A stretch of 29,838 bases of DNA from a virus: positions 1-29,838 of the IMG/VR virus record IMGVR_UViG_3300038701_000879; one strand, 5' to 3'. The translations under genes were made by a program, and so were the position numbers. Position 1 is the first letter of the stretch, and every line of letters starts with the position of its first letter. Shown here piece after piece: positions 8,296-16,433 of the stretch. The notes beneath the pieces are model-generated. The model saw only the letters and a program-made list of their open reading frames with translations, was not told where the DNA came from and searched no databases.

Positions 8296-10947
8296 TTAAA
8301 AAATATTCAAATCCCTACATCTATTATAAATCAAGTTTCCGATTACCGTTCTTGTTTCTGTCTTGTAATGCGTACCGTCTGAAAGTAATTGCGGCGGAAC
8401 TTGACCGATTGCAATTTTGTCAAGGTCGTCTTGCGTTGGCGTGAACCCAGCGTCTTCAAGACCATAAGAAGAAACTATTGTCACACCACCTGAAGCGTAA
8501 ATCGGTGAAGACAAGTATTCACGAAGCGAAATAAAGTAACGCCCGAATTCTTCTTTCATTGCCGCTTCATAACTTGCACGTGAAGCCGCCGTTCCTGAAG
8601 AAAGACCAAGCACAATTACATTCGTCGCTTTTGAATGTTCAATCATTCTTCTGTGTTGAAGAATCAATTCTTCGTTCGTTCCCCAGCCGCCGTTTTGACC
8701 TATAAAAATGACCATTAAGAACGGGTTATTCTGGTTAATATCATAAGCCGTTCTTATTGCCGTCGGTCTATCAATTACCACTTCAGAACCCGCAACGCTT
8801 CTGGTGAATTCCCAGTCACCAGTTAAGTCGGCGTAACTTGCACCAGTCCAAACAAGCGTTCCTTCAACGTCACCAATTTTACAAGGGTTTACGTGATTTG
8901 AACCGCCCTGAAGTAAAGGCGTAACCGTTTCACCAAATTCGGTTTTAATTCCGCCGTCAACGTCCCTATCGGCAATTAACACAGAGGTTGTTGTTGCTGG
9001 AATTGTCAATTCCTTTACAATCATAACGTCACCGCCTTGACGTGCCGAAATTGTTTTTGAATTTTCGCCGCCAGTTCCAGCGTTCAAAACAGTAAGACCC
9101 GAAAGCGTTCCCAGTGTTGTCGTCCAGCCGCCTTGCGCCGTTAATGAATCACCCCAGCAAACAATATAATTCGAACCAAGACCGAGTTCAGCCGAAACGT
9201 CAGCCCCTATTTCTTCAACAAGTTCTTGACGTATTCCAGAAGCAAGGTCAGAAGCAACAAAAACAATGTTTTCGTTTCTATAATAAAGTTCAAAAGTATA
9301 ATCAAGATAATTGTCGGTTAATGCGTTAGGGTCTGAACCTTCATAAATCGCAAAAAGAATAGTCAATTCGTTAGCCCCTTCATAATAAGAAGTATAAGAC
9401 GACCCACTATTAATAATGTGCTGGTAAATATTTATTCTCACAGTTCCGTCAGTGAATTGCGGAAAACTACCTTCAAGCCCTATCGGTTCATCAGTCGGCG
9501 ACCAATCCCCAAAATTATCAACTATCTTAAATGTATTGAACGAACCACTATCAACCGCCCTTCTTGAAATAATCGTTAATTCTTCGTCAAGGTCTGTTAA
9601 ATCCGCATAAGTAAACTTGATATAAAACCCAACAACTGAAGAATTCGGAAGCCCTAATTCTTTTTTAAATCTAAATTTTGCATCTGAAAGAGTTTCAAGC
9701 GAAACGGGCGTTCCACCCCTTACCGACAAATTTGCAATGTCTAAAGGTGTATAAGATTTATCGCTTGAATTTAACTTGCTATTAACATAATCAACAACAA
9801 ACTTTTCTTCAGCATAACCGTTGTACTGGGGCGTTCCAACTTTTTCACCTAAATCTTGACTTGAATCAAAAACAAAAGACCTTAAAACGTGCGTTCCTAA
9901 AGGCGTGCTTGAACCGTCGTTTGCGGTTATTATATAATAAACTCTTTGATATACCGAAGAAGCCCTTTGCGCTTCAGCAAAAAAATCAATAACCGACTGG
10001 TCAGACATATCAATTTCAACTTCAGCCGTATAATCATTTTCAGCCGTGAAATCTATTGTTTGAGCGTAAACGGTTGCAACCGTATTGTCACCGCTTCCCC
10101 AAGCCAAACCGTTAGTTATTTTAAACCTAAATTGTCCCGCACCTTCAGCTTTTATGATAAATTTAAGAACCTTGCTTGAAAGGTCTGAATATTCGACCCC
10201 GTTTCCTATTCTTGAATACATATAATTATACCCGCCTGAAGTCGAATTCAACGTGTGTTTTATTCCGTACATATTCGTTCCGTCACCAAAAGCTTGAACC
10301 GAGCCAGTTCCAGCCCCCGACTGAATTACAACACCGTAAGAAGTAAGAATTTCTTTTTCGTAAAGATTATATGATTCAAAAGGAAGTACGGCGTCATAAA
10401 CGGCTTTTCCAGTAACACCTTTTGAAGTATTATTCTGGTCAATAGTGTTTTCATAAACGTCAGCGTCCTTGACCCACACACCAGCAACAACGGAATAATA
10501 ACCGTTATTTGTCGAAGTCGAATCGTTTGCCACTTTTGCGGGCGTCCCGTCCGAAGGCACTGGGTCAACCGCATCAAGTTCAGCTTTTGTTTGATACGTG
10601 ATTAAACCTTCGAAAGCTTTTGCGTCAAGTTCGTCTTTCAAATCCTTCGTCGTACCAGAATAACCGCCCTTGTCGGTCTTTTCTTCAACCCTTAATTTTA
10701 GCTTCGAAATGTCATTTGTGAAAATCACCAGAAGAAGCGCAGCAATCGTTTCTTCTTGCGTACCGTACACGACCCCGTTAATTTGAAAATGGTCGTAAGG
10801 TGTGCTTGAAACAAGTTGCTGACGTGTGTCGTTAACATTGTAAATTCCCACCGCTTCAACGCCTTGCTTCAAAGGTTGGTAAATCTTTGCATAATTCACA
10901 CCGTTAAGGCTGAAATATTCTGTCGAAATTGTTGTTATTATAATCAT
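8296..10947 (-). CDS. Tail fibre / receptor-binding protein with C-terminal SGNH hydrolase domain
   Basis: 883-residue protein. The N-terminal ~190 residues look like a virion-attachment and shaft region with short beta repeats. Residues 200-570 are beta-rich, Ser/Thr/Gly/Asp-rich modules of carbohydrate-binding style. Residues ~590-883 form an SGNH/GDSL esterase domain: block I WGDSLT with Ser601, block II NAGTGGE (Gly near 624), block III GQNGG with Asn752, block V DGTH with Asp857 and His860. Such domains deacetylate or de-esterify surface polysaccharide; the substrate here is unknown. It lies between the holin and lysozyme genes. High beta content and position support a host-recognition fibre or spike. 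Confidence 0.8.
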   Translation of the reverse strand: MIIITTISTEYFSLNGVNYAKIYQPLKQGVEAVGIYNVNDTRQQLVSSTPYDHFQINGVVYGTQEETIAALLLVIFTNDISKLKLRVEEKTDKGGYSGTTKDLKDELDAKAFEGLITYQTKAELDAVDPVPSDGTPAKVANDSTSTNNGYYSVVAGVWVKDADVYENTIDQNNTSKGVTGKAVYDAVLPFESYNLYEKEILTSYGVVIQSGAGTGSVQAFGDGTNMYGIKHTLNSTSGGYNYMYSRIGNGVEYSDLSSKVLKFIIKAEGAGQFRFKITNGLAWGSGDNTVATVYAQTIDFTAENDYTAEVEIDMSDQSVIDFFAEAQRASSVYQRVYYIITANDGSSTPLGTHVLRSFVFDSSQDLGEKVGTPQYNGYAEEKFVVDYVNSKLNSSDKSYTPLDIANLSVRGGTPVSLETLSDAKFRFKKELGLPNSSVVGFYIKFTYADLTDLDEELTIISRRAVDSGSFNTFKIVDNFGDWSPTDEPIGLEGSFPQFTDGTVRINIYQHIINSGSSYTSYYEGANELTILFAIYEGSDPNALTDNYLDYTFELYYRNENIVFVASDLASGIRQELVEEIGADVSAELGLGSNYIVCWGDSLTAQGGWTTTLGTLSGLTVLNAGTGGENSKTISARQGGDVMIVKELTIPATTTSVLIADRDVDGGIKTEFGETVTPLLQGGSNHVNPCKIGDVEGTLVWTGASYADLTGDWEFTRSVAGSEVVIDRPTAIRTAYDINQNNPFLMVIFIGQNGGWGTNEELILQHRRMIEHSKATNVIVLGLSSGTAASRASYEAAMKEEFGRYFISLREYLSSPIYASGGVTIVSSYGLEDAGFTPTQDDLDKIAIGQVPPQLLSDGTHYKTETRTVIGNLIYNRCRDLNIF

Positions 10948-10986
10948 TTTGAAAAACGTTTTTTTTATGTGTTTGACGCAAATTTT

Positions 10987-11517
10987 TTATTCTTTTTCCT
11001 TGTCCTTGTCAACAAATTCTTTGATGTCAAGATTATTATTGAACTTCGTAATCTTATTCATAAAGCCTAAAGGCGGGAACTTCCCGTTCGTTATTATGCT
11101 AATGTTAACAAGTGCGCTTCCCGCTGGATATATGAAAACCATTAACCGCATAACCATACGAAAATAAAACGCAATAGGGCTTTCGTCGCCTAAAATGTGA
11201 ACAATTCCACGTCCCAGAAAGAAAACAAACACAATTAACGTCGTTTTCATAAAGAAACCTTGAACATTCTTCTTCATTTCGAAGTCTTTTTTAATATAAG
11301 CGTGAACGTATGACCCGACAACGTGGTCAATAAGAACCGCCCCGAACACGAACGACATAAAAGCTATATTCAAATGAAGCCAATCGGTCACACCTTCAAA
11401 AATTAAAGCCATAGGTGAAGAAACGATTGATAAAATTAAAGCCGACTTTACTTTCAAGGCAATTGTGCCTTTGTGCATTATTATTAAATTCTTGATTATG
11501 AAGTTCGTTAAGTTCAT
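10987..11517 (-). CDS. Holin, phage_holin_4-like
   Basis: 176-residue integral membrane protein with about four hydrophobic segments. They lie near residues 25-42, 47-70 (AFMSFVFGAVLIDHVVGSYV), 88-106 (FFMKTTLIVFVFFLGRGIV) and 122-142 (MVMRLMVFIYPAGSALVNIS). The pattern of a charged cytoplasmic loop (HAYIKKDFEMKK), then a membrane segment, then a final segment followed by GKFPPLGF and a charged tail fits the Phage_holin_4 family. It would permeabilise the inner membrane and release the GH24 lysozyme encoded two genes downstream. Its start is immediately next to the stop of the spanin-like gene (11517/11518). Confidence 0.75.
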   Translation of the reverse strand: MNLTNFIIKNLIIMHKGTIALKVKSALILSIVSSPMALIFEGVTDWLHLNIAFMSFVFGAVLIDHVVGSYVHAYIKKDFEMKKNVQGFFMKTTLIVFVFFLGRGIVHILGDESPIAFYFRMVMRLMVFIYPAGSALVNISIITNGKFPPLGFMNKITKFNNNLDIKEFVDKDKEKE

Positions 11518-12135
11518 TTAAAATAATTTTATTGCGTAACCGATATGAATTTGTTTTTTGTTGTCGATTCCGCCCGTTAATACTCTTTTCTTATTTGCAA
11601 TTTGTATCTGAAGACCGAAAGAAGGCGTTGCGTCCTGAATCGTTGGCAAATTAGCAAATCCGCCAATGTAAAAAACTGGCTTCGTTCGGTTCGTTTTGAA
11701 TGTTATTGTCTGGGGCTTTGTTTCATAACTTATTACTTGCTTCTTCAGTGTTCCGACAACTTCACTTTTAACCGTTATAATCTGAACACTGTCTTCAAGC
11801 TTTTCGGTGTAATTCCTTTCTTTTATCGCTTCTTTATAAAGCGACAATTGCTTCAAGCTATCATTCGCCTTTATTGCTTCATTGTACTTCTGAAGAAGTT
11901 CTTCGTTTACTGGGTTTTCAACCTCAACAACACGAAACCCTTTTGAATAGTCAGTTGAATCAACGTAAACCGTGTCAACTTCTTTTTCTGGCTTCGGGTC
12001 ATTAATTTCAACCGAACCCGTTTTCTTCGGAATTTCAACCTTGACCGTTTCTTTTTTTCCTATCATTAAAATATAAATGATTAACCCCGTAATTACGAAG
12101 TAAGGAATATTTTTTTTGTTTAAAATTAAACTCAT
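11518..12135 (-). CDS. Membrane-anchored periplasmic protein, spanin candidate
   Basis: 205-residue protein with one N-terminal membrane anchor (about residues 10-26, PYFVITGLIIYILMIG) and a periplasmic stretch rich in Glu/Lys/Pro and Val. A predicted helical coiled coil follows (~75-115, EELLQKYNEAIKANDSLKQL). The last 60 residues are alternating hydrophobic strands (FYIGGFANL, FGLQIQIA, QIHIGYAIKLF) and the protein ends in Phe. No signal peptidase II lipobox is seen. Next to the holin, this suggests a protein tethered to the inner membrane that reaches the outer membrane. A single-chain spanin is one reading; a structural or DUF-type conserved protein is another. It overlaps the connector gene by 4 bp (ATGA). 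Confidence 0.5.
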   Translation of the reverse strand: MSLILNKKNIPYFVITGLIIYILMIGKKETVKVEIPKKTGSVEINDPKPEKEVDTVYVDSTDYSKGFRVVEVENPVNEELLQKYNEAIKANDSLKQLSLYKEAIKERNYTEKLEDSVQIITVKSEVVGTLKKQVISYETKPQTITFKTNRTKPVFYIGGFANLPTIQDATPSFGLQIQIANKKRVLTGGIDNKKQIHIGYAIKLF

Positions 12136-12641
12136 AGTTTTGAAATTTTAACCGACCCGAATCCAGTGTCGCCCCTTTCGTTTTCACAATACCTTTTAAA
12201 TAAATCTGGTTTGCTTAAAATGTACTTTCGTATAATTTTAAACTTTATATTTCCGTCAATCTGGGCTTGTTTCGCAAGGTCTTTTATTACATTCCTATCA
12301 ACCCCAGAAGAATCGTTTGTGAATTTTTGTTGCGCCCCGAACGGTGTCAAATTCACGTTTATCATATAAATAAATCTTGCGTAAACCAAGTCAGCAAGAA
12401 AGGCTTTAATTCCGTCGTGAATATACACTTCACCTTCATAAGTGAATTCAGAACCGTTTAAAAGGTCGGCGTAATTCGCTTCGTCCTTATTTTTTAAAAC
12501 GTCGAAATAAAACCCTTTTAAAGCGTCTTGAAGGTCTGACCCTTGCGCCAACGCAATAGCTTCAGAAAGCTTTTCAGAATCAACCTTCTTCGAAATATTC
12601 CTTAAAGCGACAAATTCCGCTTCTGTTATTAAATTAGCCAT
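12132..12641 (-). CDS. Head-tail connector / adaptor protein
   Basis: 169-residue soluble, helical protein immediately after portal, overlapping it by 8 bp. It begins MANLITEAEFVALRNISKKV, continues with helices that include DALKGFYFDVLKNK, has a beta hairpin-like FTYEGEVYIHDGIK, and then a long helical core (AFLADLVYARFIYMINVN). Early helical TEAEF/IAL segments with a core 'LxDLVYARFI' helix are typical of adaptor proteins that dock onto the portal and open the head-tail channel in Bacteroidota phages (DUF6712-like). The family assignment is from memory and was not searched. Position is the strongest evidence. Confidence 0.6.
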   Translation of the reverse strand: MANLITEAEFVALRNISKKVDSEKLSEAIALAQGSDLQDALKGFYFDVLKNKDEANYADLLNGSEFTYEGEVYIHDGIKAFLADLVYARFIYMINVNLTPFGAQQKFTNDSSGVDRNVIKDLAKQAQIDGNIKFKIIRKYILSKPDLFKRYCENERGDTGFGSVKISKL

Positions 12642-13971
12642 TTGTTTCGGTGTTTTTAATTTCTGGGTTTCCTAACATTTCAGCCGCAATTTCTTCGCTG
12701 AAACCGTAAATATTAACAATCATTGCAACGCCCGCTTCTTTAGTCGTTGTCTTCGCTGAAACTGATTGCTGAATTGCAAGCAAAGCAGTAACACCACCCA
12801 CAGACCCCCGAAGGGTTGCTTGCGCTTCAGCGTTTACGTCTTTCGGTGTTTCATCAACTTTAACTTCTTCATACGGGTTTAAAATTTTCAGCCCCTCAAC
12901 TGGCTTTTGAAATTTCTTCATTAACATAACAAAAACTTCTTCAATCTGGTCACGGTCTTCTTCTCTACTTTCAAACAATTGCTTCTTTGCTTCTTTTAAA
13001 ACTTCGCCACTATTCCCGAACATTGAATTGTCTGAAGGGTTCACAAGTATCAAAGGAACGCCGCAAGCTTTGCAAATATTCTTTTCGGCTTGCGAATCCG
13101 AATATTCAAAAAGCTTGTCATTATAAGGCGAAGAAAGGTCGTCGATTTTTATTTGCTTCGAAAGGTCGTCGGTTTGTTGCGAAGCTTCAAGAAGAACCAC
13201 TTCTGAAGAATTGTCAGCACCCCGAACCCCGTTCAATTCTTTCTTAAAGTCACGACGGTCTTCGTCACTTGCGAACGGTTGAGTTGTTAACAATTTAGTG
13301 TTAAGAAAGCCTTTTTCTGAACCTCGACTTCTGAATGTTTGCGAATTACCTTCAAGAAGTGCTTCGCTTAAAACTGGGTTTAAATCGGTTAAAGAGTAAA
13401 CAAAGGCTTCGTCTTTCTTTATATGAATCAATTGACCGTTATAATTACTAATGTCGCCGCCAGCGGCTTCAATTTGCTTTTCAATTACTTTTTGTTTAGG
13501 GTTAAACCTATCAATTACCGTGAAGCTTGAAGACATAATCTTTGACCCTTTTGACTTATCCCAATTATCATAAATAATAAACTTCCCTGAATAACCTTTG
13601 TCGTCGTCTTTTCCGACCCTAACGTGTGTAACTGGTATAACAACAATCGCTTTAAAATCAAAGTTCCCGTCATAACTTACTTGAATGTAACAATTATTGT
13701 GTTTTGCGTATTCACGTGCCGCAACCCTCAACACTTCGTTCAGTGTTTGACCTTTTGAGTTTACAATAATATTTCCCAGTTTCCCGAAAGAATTCCCGTA
13801 AATAGCTTTTGCAACCCTATCAATACAAGTCTTTGAAGTTACCGAAATGTTAATCAACGCTTCAACCAAAGAAGGGAAGGCGTTGTCTTTTCCAAAATTG
13901 AAACACTCATTCCTTTTGTCTTTCTTGACGTCAAGAATTGTTTTCGAAACCTGATTATAATATAATTTCAT
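12634..13971 (-). CDS. Portal protein
   Basis: 445-residue portal that forms the dodecameric DNA channel at one capsid vertex and docks the terminase. The N-terminal region (residues ~30-110) contains FPSLVEALINISVTSKTCID and a Tyr/Asn-rich strand NCYIQVSYDGNFDFKAIVVI. The middle contains the clip/stem-like FEYSDSQAEKNICKACGVPL followed by NPSDNSMFGNSGEVLKEAKK. That 'Ixxa.gVPp.Lv....fgNs.e' arrangement is the conserved stem-loop region of portals. It is a little shorter than most HK97-type portals. It lies downstream of a strong minus-strand terminator hairpin (13984-14014), which may limit its level relative to capsid. Confidence 0.88.
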   Translation of the reverse strand: MKLYYNQVSKTILDVKKDKRNECFNFGKDNAFPSLVEALINISVTSKTCIDRVAKAIYGNSFGKLGNIIVNSKGQTLNEVLRVAAREYAKHNNCYIQVSYDGNFDFKAIVVIPVTHVRVGKDDDKGYSGKFIIYDNWDKSKGSKIMSSSFTVIDRFNPKQKVIEKQIEAAGGDISNYNGQLIHIKKDEAFVYSLTDLNPVLSEALLEGNSQTFRSRGSEKGFLNTKLLTTQPFASDEDRRDFKKELNGVRGADNSSEVVLLEASQQTDDLSKQIKIDDLSSPYNDKLFEYSDSQAEKNICKACGVPLILVNPSDNSMFGNSGEVLKEAKKQLFESREEDRDQIEEVFVMLMKKFQKPVEGLKILNPYEEVKVDETPKDVNAEAQATLRGSVGGVTALLAIQQSVSAKTTTKEAGVAMIVNIYGFSEEIAAEMLGNPEIKNTETNG

Positions 13972-13983
13972 TTGTTATACATT

Positions 13984-14014
13984 TAAAAAAAGGGCTGAAG
14001 TTAACCAGCCCTTT
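13984..14014 (-). terminator. Intrinsic terminator upstream of portal
   Basis: Stem AAAGGGCTG (13989-13997) pairs with CAGCCCTTT (14006-14014) around an 8-nt loop. On the minus strand it is followed by seven T (13984-13990). It lies between the stop of the 237-residue gene at 14022 and the portal start at 13971, so it should end or attenuate transcripts coming from the capsid genes. Confidence 0.8.
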
Positions 14015-14021
14015 CAATTAC

Positions 14022-14735
14022 TTACTGATTCAAAACTTTGTCAACGAAGTCTTTAATCGATGTCGCTTTAATTTCTGGGTATGCTTCACGCAATTCAGAA
14101 AGCTTCATTTTCATAAGGTCTTCTTTAGTTTTGGTTTCAGAACTATTTAAAGCAGCTTTTGCAGCTTCTTCAGCCGCTTGTTCACTTGCTTTCAATGCTT
14201 CTTCTTCAGGCGACAACGTTTCGGCGTCATTCACTTTTATTTCATTCACGTCTTTTTCGCCAGCTTCGCCAGAACCTTCAACAAATTCTTTTCCTTCAAC
14301 AAGCCCGCCGCCTGAAAGGTCTTGACCCTTTGCAGCTTTAGCCGCTTCAATTTCGGCTTGAATAGCAAGTTTTTCTTCAATTTGTTCGTCGGTCATTTTT
14401 GGTTTTTTAAGAAGTTCTTCCCAGCCTTCAGGATATTTCGAAAATAACTTGATTCTTTCAGGGTTTGTTCTTAAAAATTCGATTGCTTTTTCGTCGGTCA
14501 TTGTACCGTTCGAAATGGTCGTTTTGTCGCCTTTCTTGTTTTTGTACTGGGCGGCATTTCTTTTGAATTCGAAATTCGTCATTTTGTAATGATGTTTAAG
14601 GCTTAAAATCATATAAGCAATGTCAGAAGGACAAGTCAAACAAACTTTTCGACCAGTTTTTTCAGTGTAATCTTTTGCCAGCAAATTCAAATTCGCCTTG
14701 ATTACTTCTTTTGATGCGCTTAAAATTTCAAGCAT
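14022..14735 (-). CDS. Virion/head-associated protein with HeH/SAP-like C-terminus
   Basis: 237-residue acidic protein of unknown function. The N-terminal ~120 residues form a helical domain with a CLTC Cys pair near residue 32. The middle is low-complexity Glu/Ala/Gly, with charged helical repeats such as EEAAKAALN. The last ~35 residues (LMKMKLSELREAYPEIKATS then IKDFVDKVL) fit the helix-extended-helix or SAP-like fold often appended to phage head proteins: 'MKxxELrxxyPeI...sikdFvdkiL'. That motif typically binds DNA or acts as a docking element. It lies between the tail-tube candidate and portal, and is bracketed by terminator hairpins on both sides. Confidence 0.5.
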   Translation of the reverse strand: MLEILSASKEVIKANLNLLAKDYTEKTGRKVCLTCPSDIAYMILSLKHHYKMTNFEFKRNAAQYKNKKGDKTTISNGTMTDEKAIEFLRTNPERIKLFSKYPEGWEELLKKPKMTDEQIEEKLAIQAEIEAAKAAKGQDLSGGGLVEGKEFVEGSGEAGEKDVNEIKVNDAETLSPEEEALKASEQAAEEAAKAALNSSETKTKEDLMKMKLSELREAYPEIKATSIKDFVDKVLNQ

Positions 14736-14763
14736 AGTTAATAAAATATTTAAAAGGGTTCGA

Positions 14764-14798
14764 AAAAAGCGAAATCGGTGTCACCCTATTCGCTTTTT
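14764..14798 (-). terminator. Terminator-like hairpin after the 192-residue virion gene
   Basis: Stem AAAAAGCGAA (14764-14773) pairs with TTCGCTTTTT (14789-14798), with an inner GGTG/CACC extension. On the minus strand the right arm is followed by a T-rich end, so it can act as an intrinsic terminator or a 3'-end stabilising hairpin. The A/T tails on both arms make it potentially bidirectional. Confidence 0.75.
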
Positions 14799-14822
14799 AT
14801 TTTGCTATTAATCAACTAATTC

Positions 14823-15401
14823 TTAAACCGAAGCAAATAAAGAATCAAAAGTCGCTTTTGAAGTTGCGTAATCGGTTTCAAGAAATACGTTGTAAGGATA
14901 TTGTTCAACGTCACCTTCTTCAGTCGCCAAAGTAAACAATGTCGCACCGCTATTTTCAAGGGTGTTGTTTGTCATTTCAGAAAGCTTCAAGCCGTTTTCC
15001 CAGCCAGCAACTTTGAAAGCTTCAGCGTTGTTCACGCCTTTGTATCTCGTTTCGTAAACCATAACAAAACGACCGTTCTTCAATTCGTTTGCACGTTCGG
15101 CGTTTGCCGCTGAAGAATTCGCAAGCCTTGTTAAGAAGTTGTGTGTAAACCCGTCAACGTCTTCAGTGTTTGGCGTGAAAGCCGAATTTGCTGAAGCAAG
15201 GTCTTTATACCACTGAACAGAAAAACCAGCCGTTGCAGCCTTCAAAACTAAATCTGAAATTGTTGCGCCAGCTTGAACAGAAGCGGTTCGGTCAATGTCG
15301 TCCCAGTTAATAAGTACGCCTTTACCGCCGTCAATTCCTTTCTTCGGTGCGTCAGCGCAATCAAATAAAAGGTCGTCAGTAACTTTTTTATTACAAGCCA
15401 T
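14823..15401 (-). CDS. Structural protein, probable major tail tube protein
   Basis: 192-residue acidic protein placed directly after the major capsid gene. It starts MACNKKVTDDLLFDCADAPK and continues with alternating strands and helices. The end, LETDYATSKATFDSLF, is of a type found at the C-termini of tail tube proteins, and the Ala/Thr/Gly-rich, Lys-poor composition suits an abundant virion component. The strongest alternative is a capsid decoration protein, because other tail genes lie 9 kb downstream. It is expressed between two hairpins (15419-15442 and 14764-14798), consistent with tuned high-level production. Confidence 0.5.
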   Translation of the reverse strand: MACNKKVTDDLLFDCADAPKKGIDGGKGVLINWDDIDRTASVQAGATISDLVLKAATAGFSVQWYKDLASANSAFTPNTEDVDGFTHNFLTRLANSSAANAERANELKNGRFVMVYETRYKGVNNAEAFKVAGWENGLKLSEMTNNTLENSGATLFTLATEEGDVEQYPYNVFLETDYATSKATFDSLFASV

Positions 15402-15418
15402 AATTTTTTAAAGTATTA

Positions 15419-15442
15419 AAAGGGGCGTGTTTCAGCCCCTTT
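15419..15442 (-). terminator. Hairpin after the major capsid gene
   Basis: Stem AAAGGGGC (15419-15426) and GCCCCTTT (15435-15442) with an 8-nt loop. The minus-strand T tract after it is short (TTTTAAT), so it may be a weak terminator or a 3' stabiliser for the capsid mRNA. Confidence 0.65.
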
Positions 15443-15456
15443 GATTAATTATTCAG

Positions 15457-16371
15457 TTAAACCGACAAAGTGAATTCAACAATTTCTTCAGGATTCACGA
15501 TTGTAACGCCCGCTTTTCCTTTTGAACGCATATAAACCTTGTCGTCAGTTTCGTCGTACCAAATTTTCATAATGTTTTCTTCTTCGGTAACGTCAGAACC
15601 AACAACGAAAGAAGAACCACGACCCGCAAACATTCTGTCTGTTCCGTCAAGCCCGTAAATTCTTTGTAAAGTTCCACGTGAACCACCGATTTTTAAAACA
15701 CCGTTGTCGTGTTCAGCGTCATAATGATACAAGTTTGCAGCTTTTTGAGCAGCAATATACAAGTCAAAAACGTCGTCACCCACTGCAATCACAAGTTCGC
15801 CCGAACGTTTCACTTTCGCTGGTGAAGCCACATACATAGCATCAACCAAATCAATAACGTTCGCTTTTGTGATAGTGGTCGCCGCTGAAGTGTTTCCGTC
15901 AATTGCAACGCCTGAAGCGTCAATCAATTTAATGAACCCGTCAAATAACGTGTAAGTTCCGCCCGTGTCACCTTGCCAGTAAGTTAATTCAAGGGTTTCT
16001 TGAATTGCCGACACTTTTGTTTCAACGATTTTTTCTTCCCAGCCAGCGGGTGCGTCGTTGTTACTTGAACCGGGCGCAAGAACCATATTCGGGAATTTTG
16101 TCTGAAGGTCGTCTTCACAAAATCCTTCAAAAACAGTGAAAGGCTTCACTTCGATAAATACTTCAGTAATATCGGTGTCACCTGAAGGCGTCTTGCAATT
16201 ACCCGCTTGCAAAGTTGCGCTTGTTCCGATATGCGGAACGCTTGTTTTTCCTTTCACCCCAGCCATAAAGCGGGCGAATTTTCCAGTGTCGCCACCAGCG
16301 AAAAGCGTTGCAGTCAAAAATTCATTTGCCCTTGCAACGTAGTCAGTAAAATTGGTTACATCGTAAGCCAT
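15457..16371 (-). CDS. Major capsid protein
   Basis: 304-residue protein directly downstream of the head protease/scaffold gene, the usual place for the capsid subunit. It starts MAYDVTNFTDYVARANEFLT, has a Gly/Thr-rich segment (HIGTSATLQAGNCKTPSG) and then a region with KPFTVFEGFCEDDLQTKFP. A long acidic helix follows, with the beta-rich domain of the C-terminal half (GELVIAVGDDVFDLYIAAQ, IGGSRGTLQRIYGLDGTD). No Lys-rich core domain was recognised that would name an HK97 subfamily; the fold is inferred from context. No cleavage site could be identified, although the upstream protease suggests maturation cleavage of scaffold or capsid N-terminus. Confidence 0.8.
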   Translation of the reverse strand: MAYDVTNFTDYVARANEFLTATLFAGGDTGKFARFMAGVKGKTSVPHIGTSATLQAGNCKTPSGDTDITEVFIEVKPFTVFEGFCEDDLQTKFPNMVLAPGSSNNDAPAGWEEKIVETKVSAIQETLELTYWQGDTGGTYTLFDGFIKLIDASGVAIDGNTSAATTITKANVIDLVDAMYVASPAKVKRSGELVIAVGDDVFDLYIAAQKAANLYHYDAEHDNGVLKIGGSRGTLQRIYGLDGTDRMFAGRGSSFVVGSDVTEEENIMKIWYDETDDKVYMRSKGKAGVTIVNPEEIVEFTLSV

Positions 16372-16404
16372 AATTTCAATTTATTAATTATTAATTAAAC
16401 AATA

Positions 16405-16426
16405 TGAAGCCCGCTTTAGGCTTTCA
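16405..16426 (-). terminator. Hairpin after the protease/scaffold gene
   Basis: TGAAGCC (16405-16411) can pair with GGCTTTCA (16419-16426), with one bulged base, 8 nt after the stop of the protease gene. The minus strand has no strong T run after it, so it is more likely a weak attenuator or mRNA stabiliser. Confidence 0.4.
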
Positions 16427-16433
16427 TTTCTTT

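Noticed and set aside
10947-10986. AAAAACGTTTTTTTT palindrome between the holin and tail fibre genes as a terminator
   Set aside because: The palindrome has almost no loop and only one G-C pair per arm, so it is unlikely to form a stable terminator.
11602-11946. Plus-strand frame of 114 codons opposite the spanin-like gene
   Set aside because: Antisense frame of a well supported minus-strand gene, with unnatural Arg/Phe/Tyr content and no leader.
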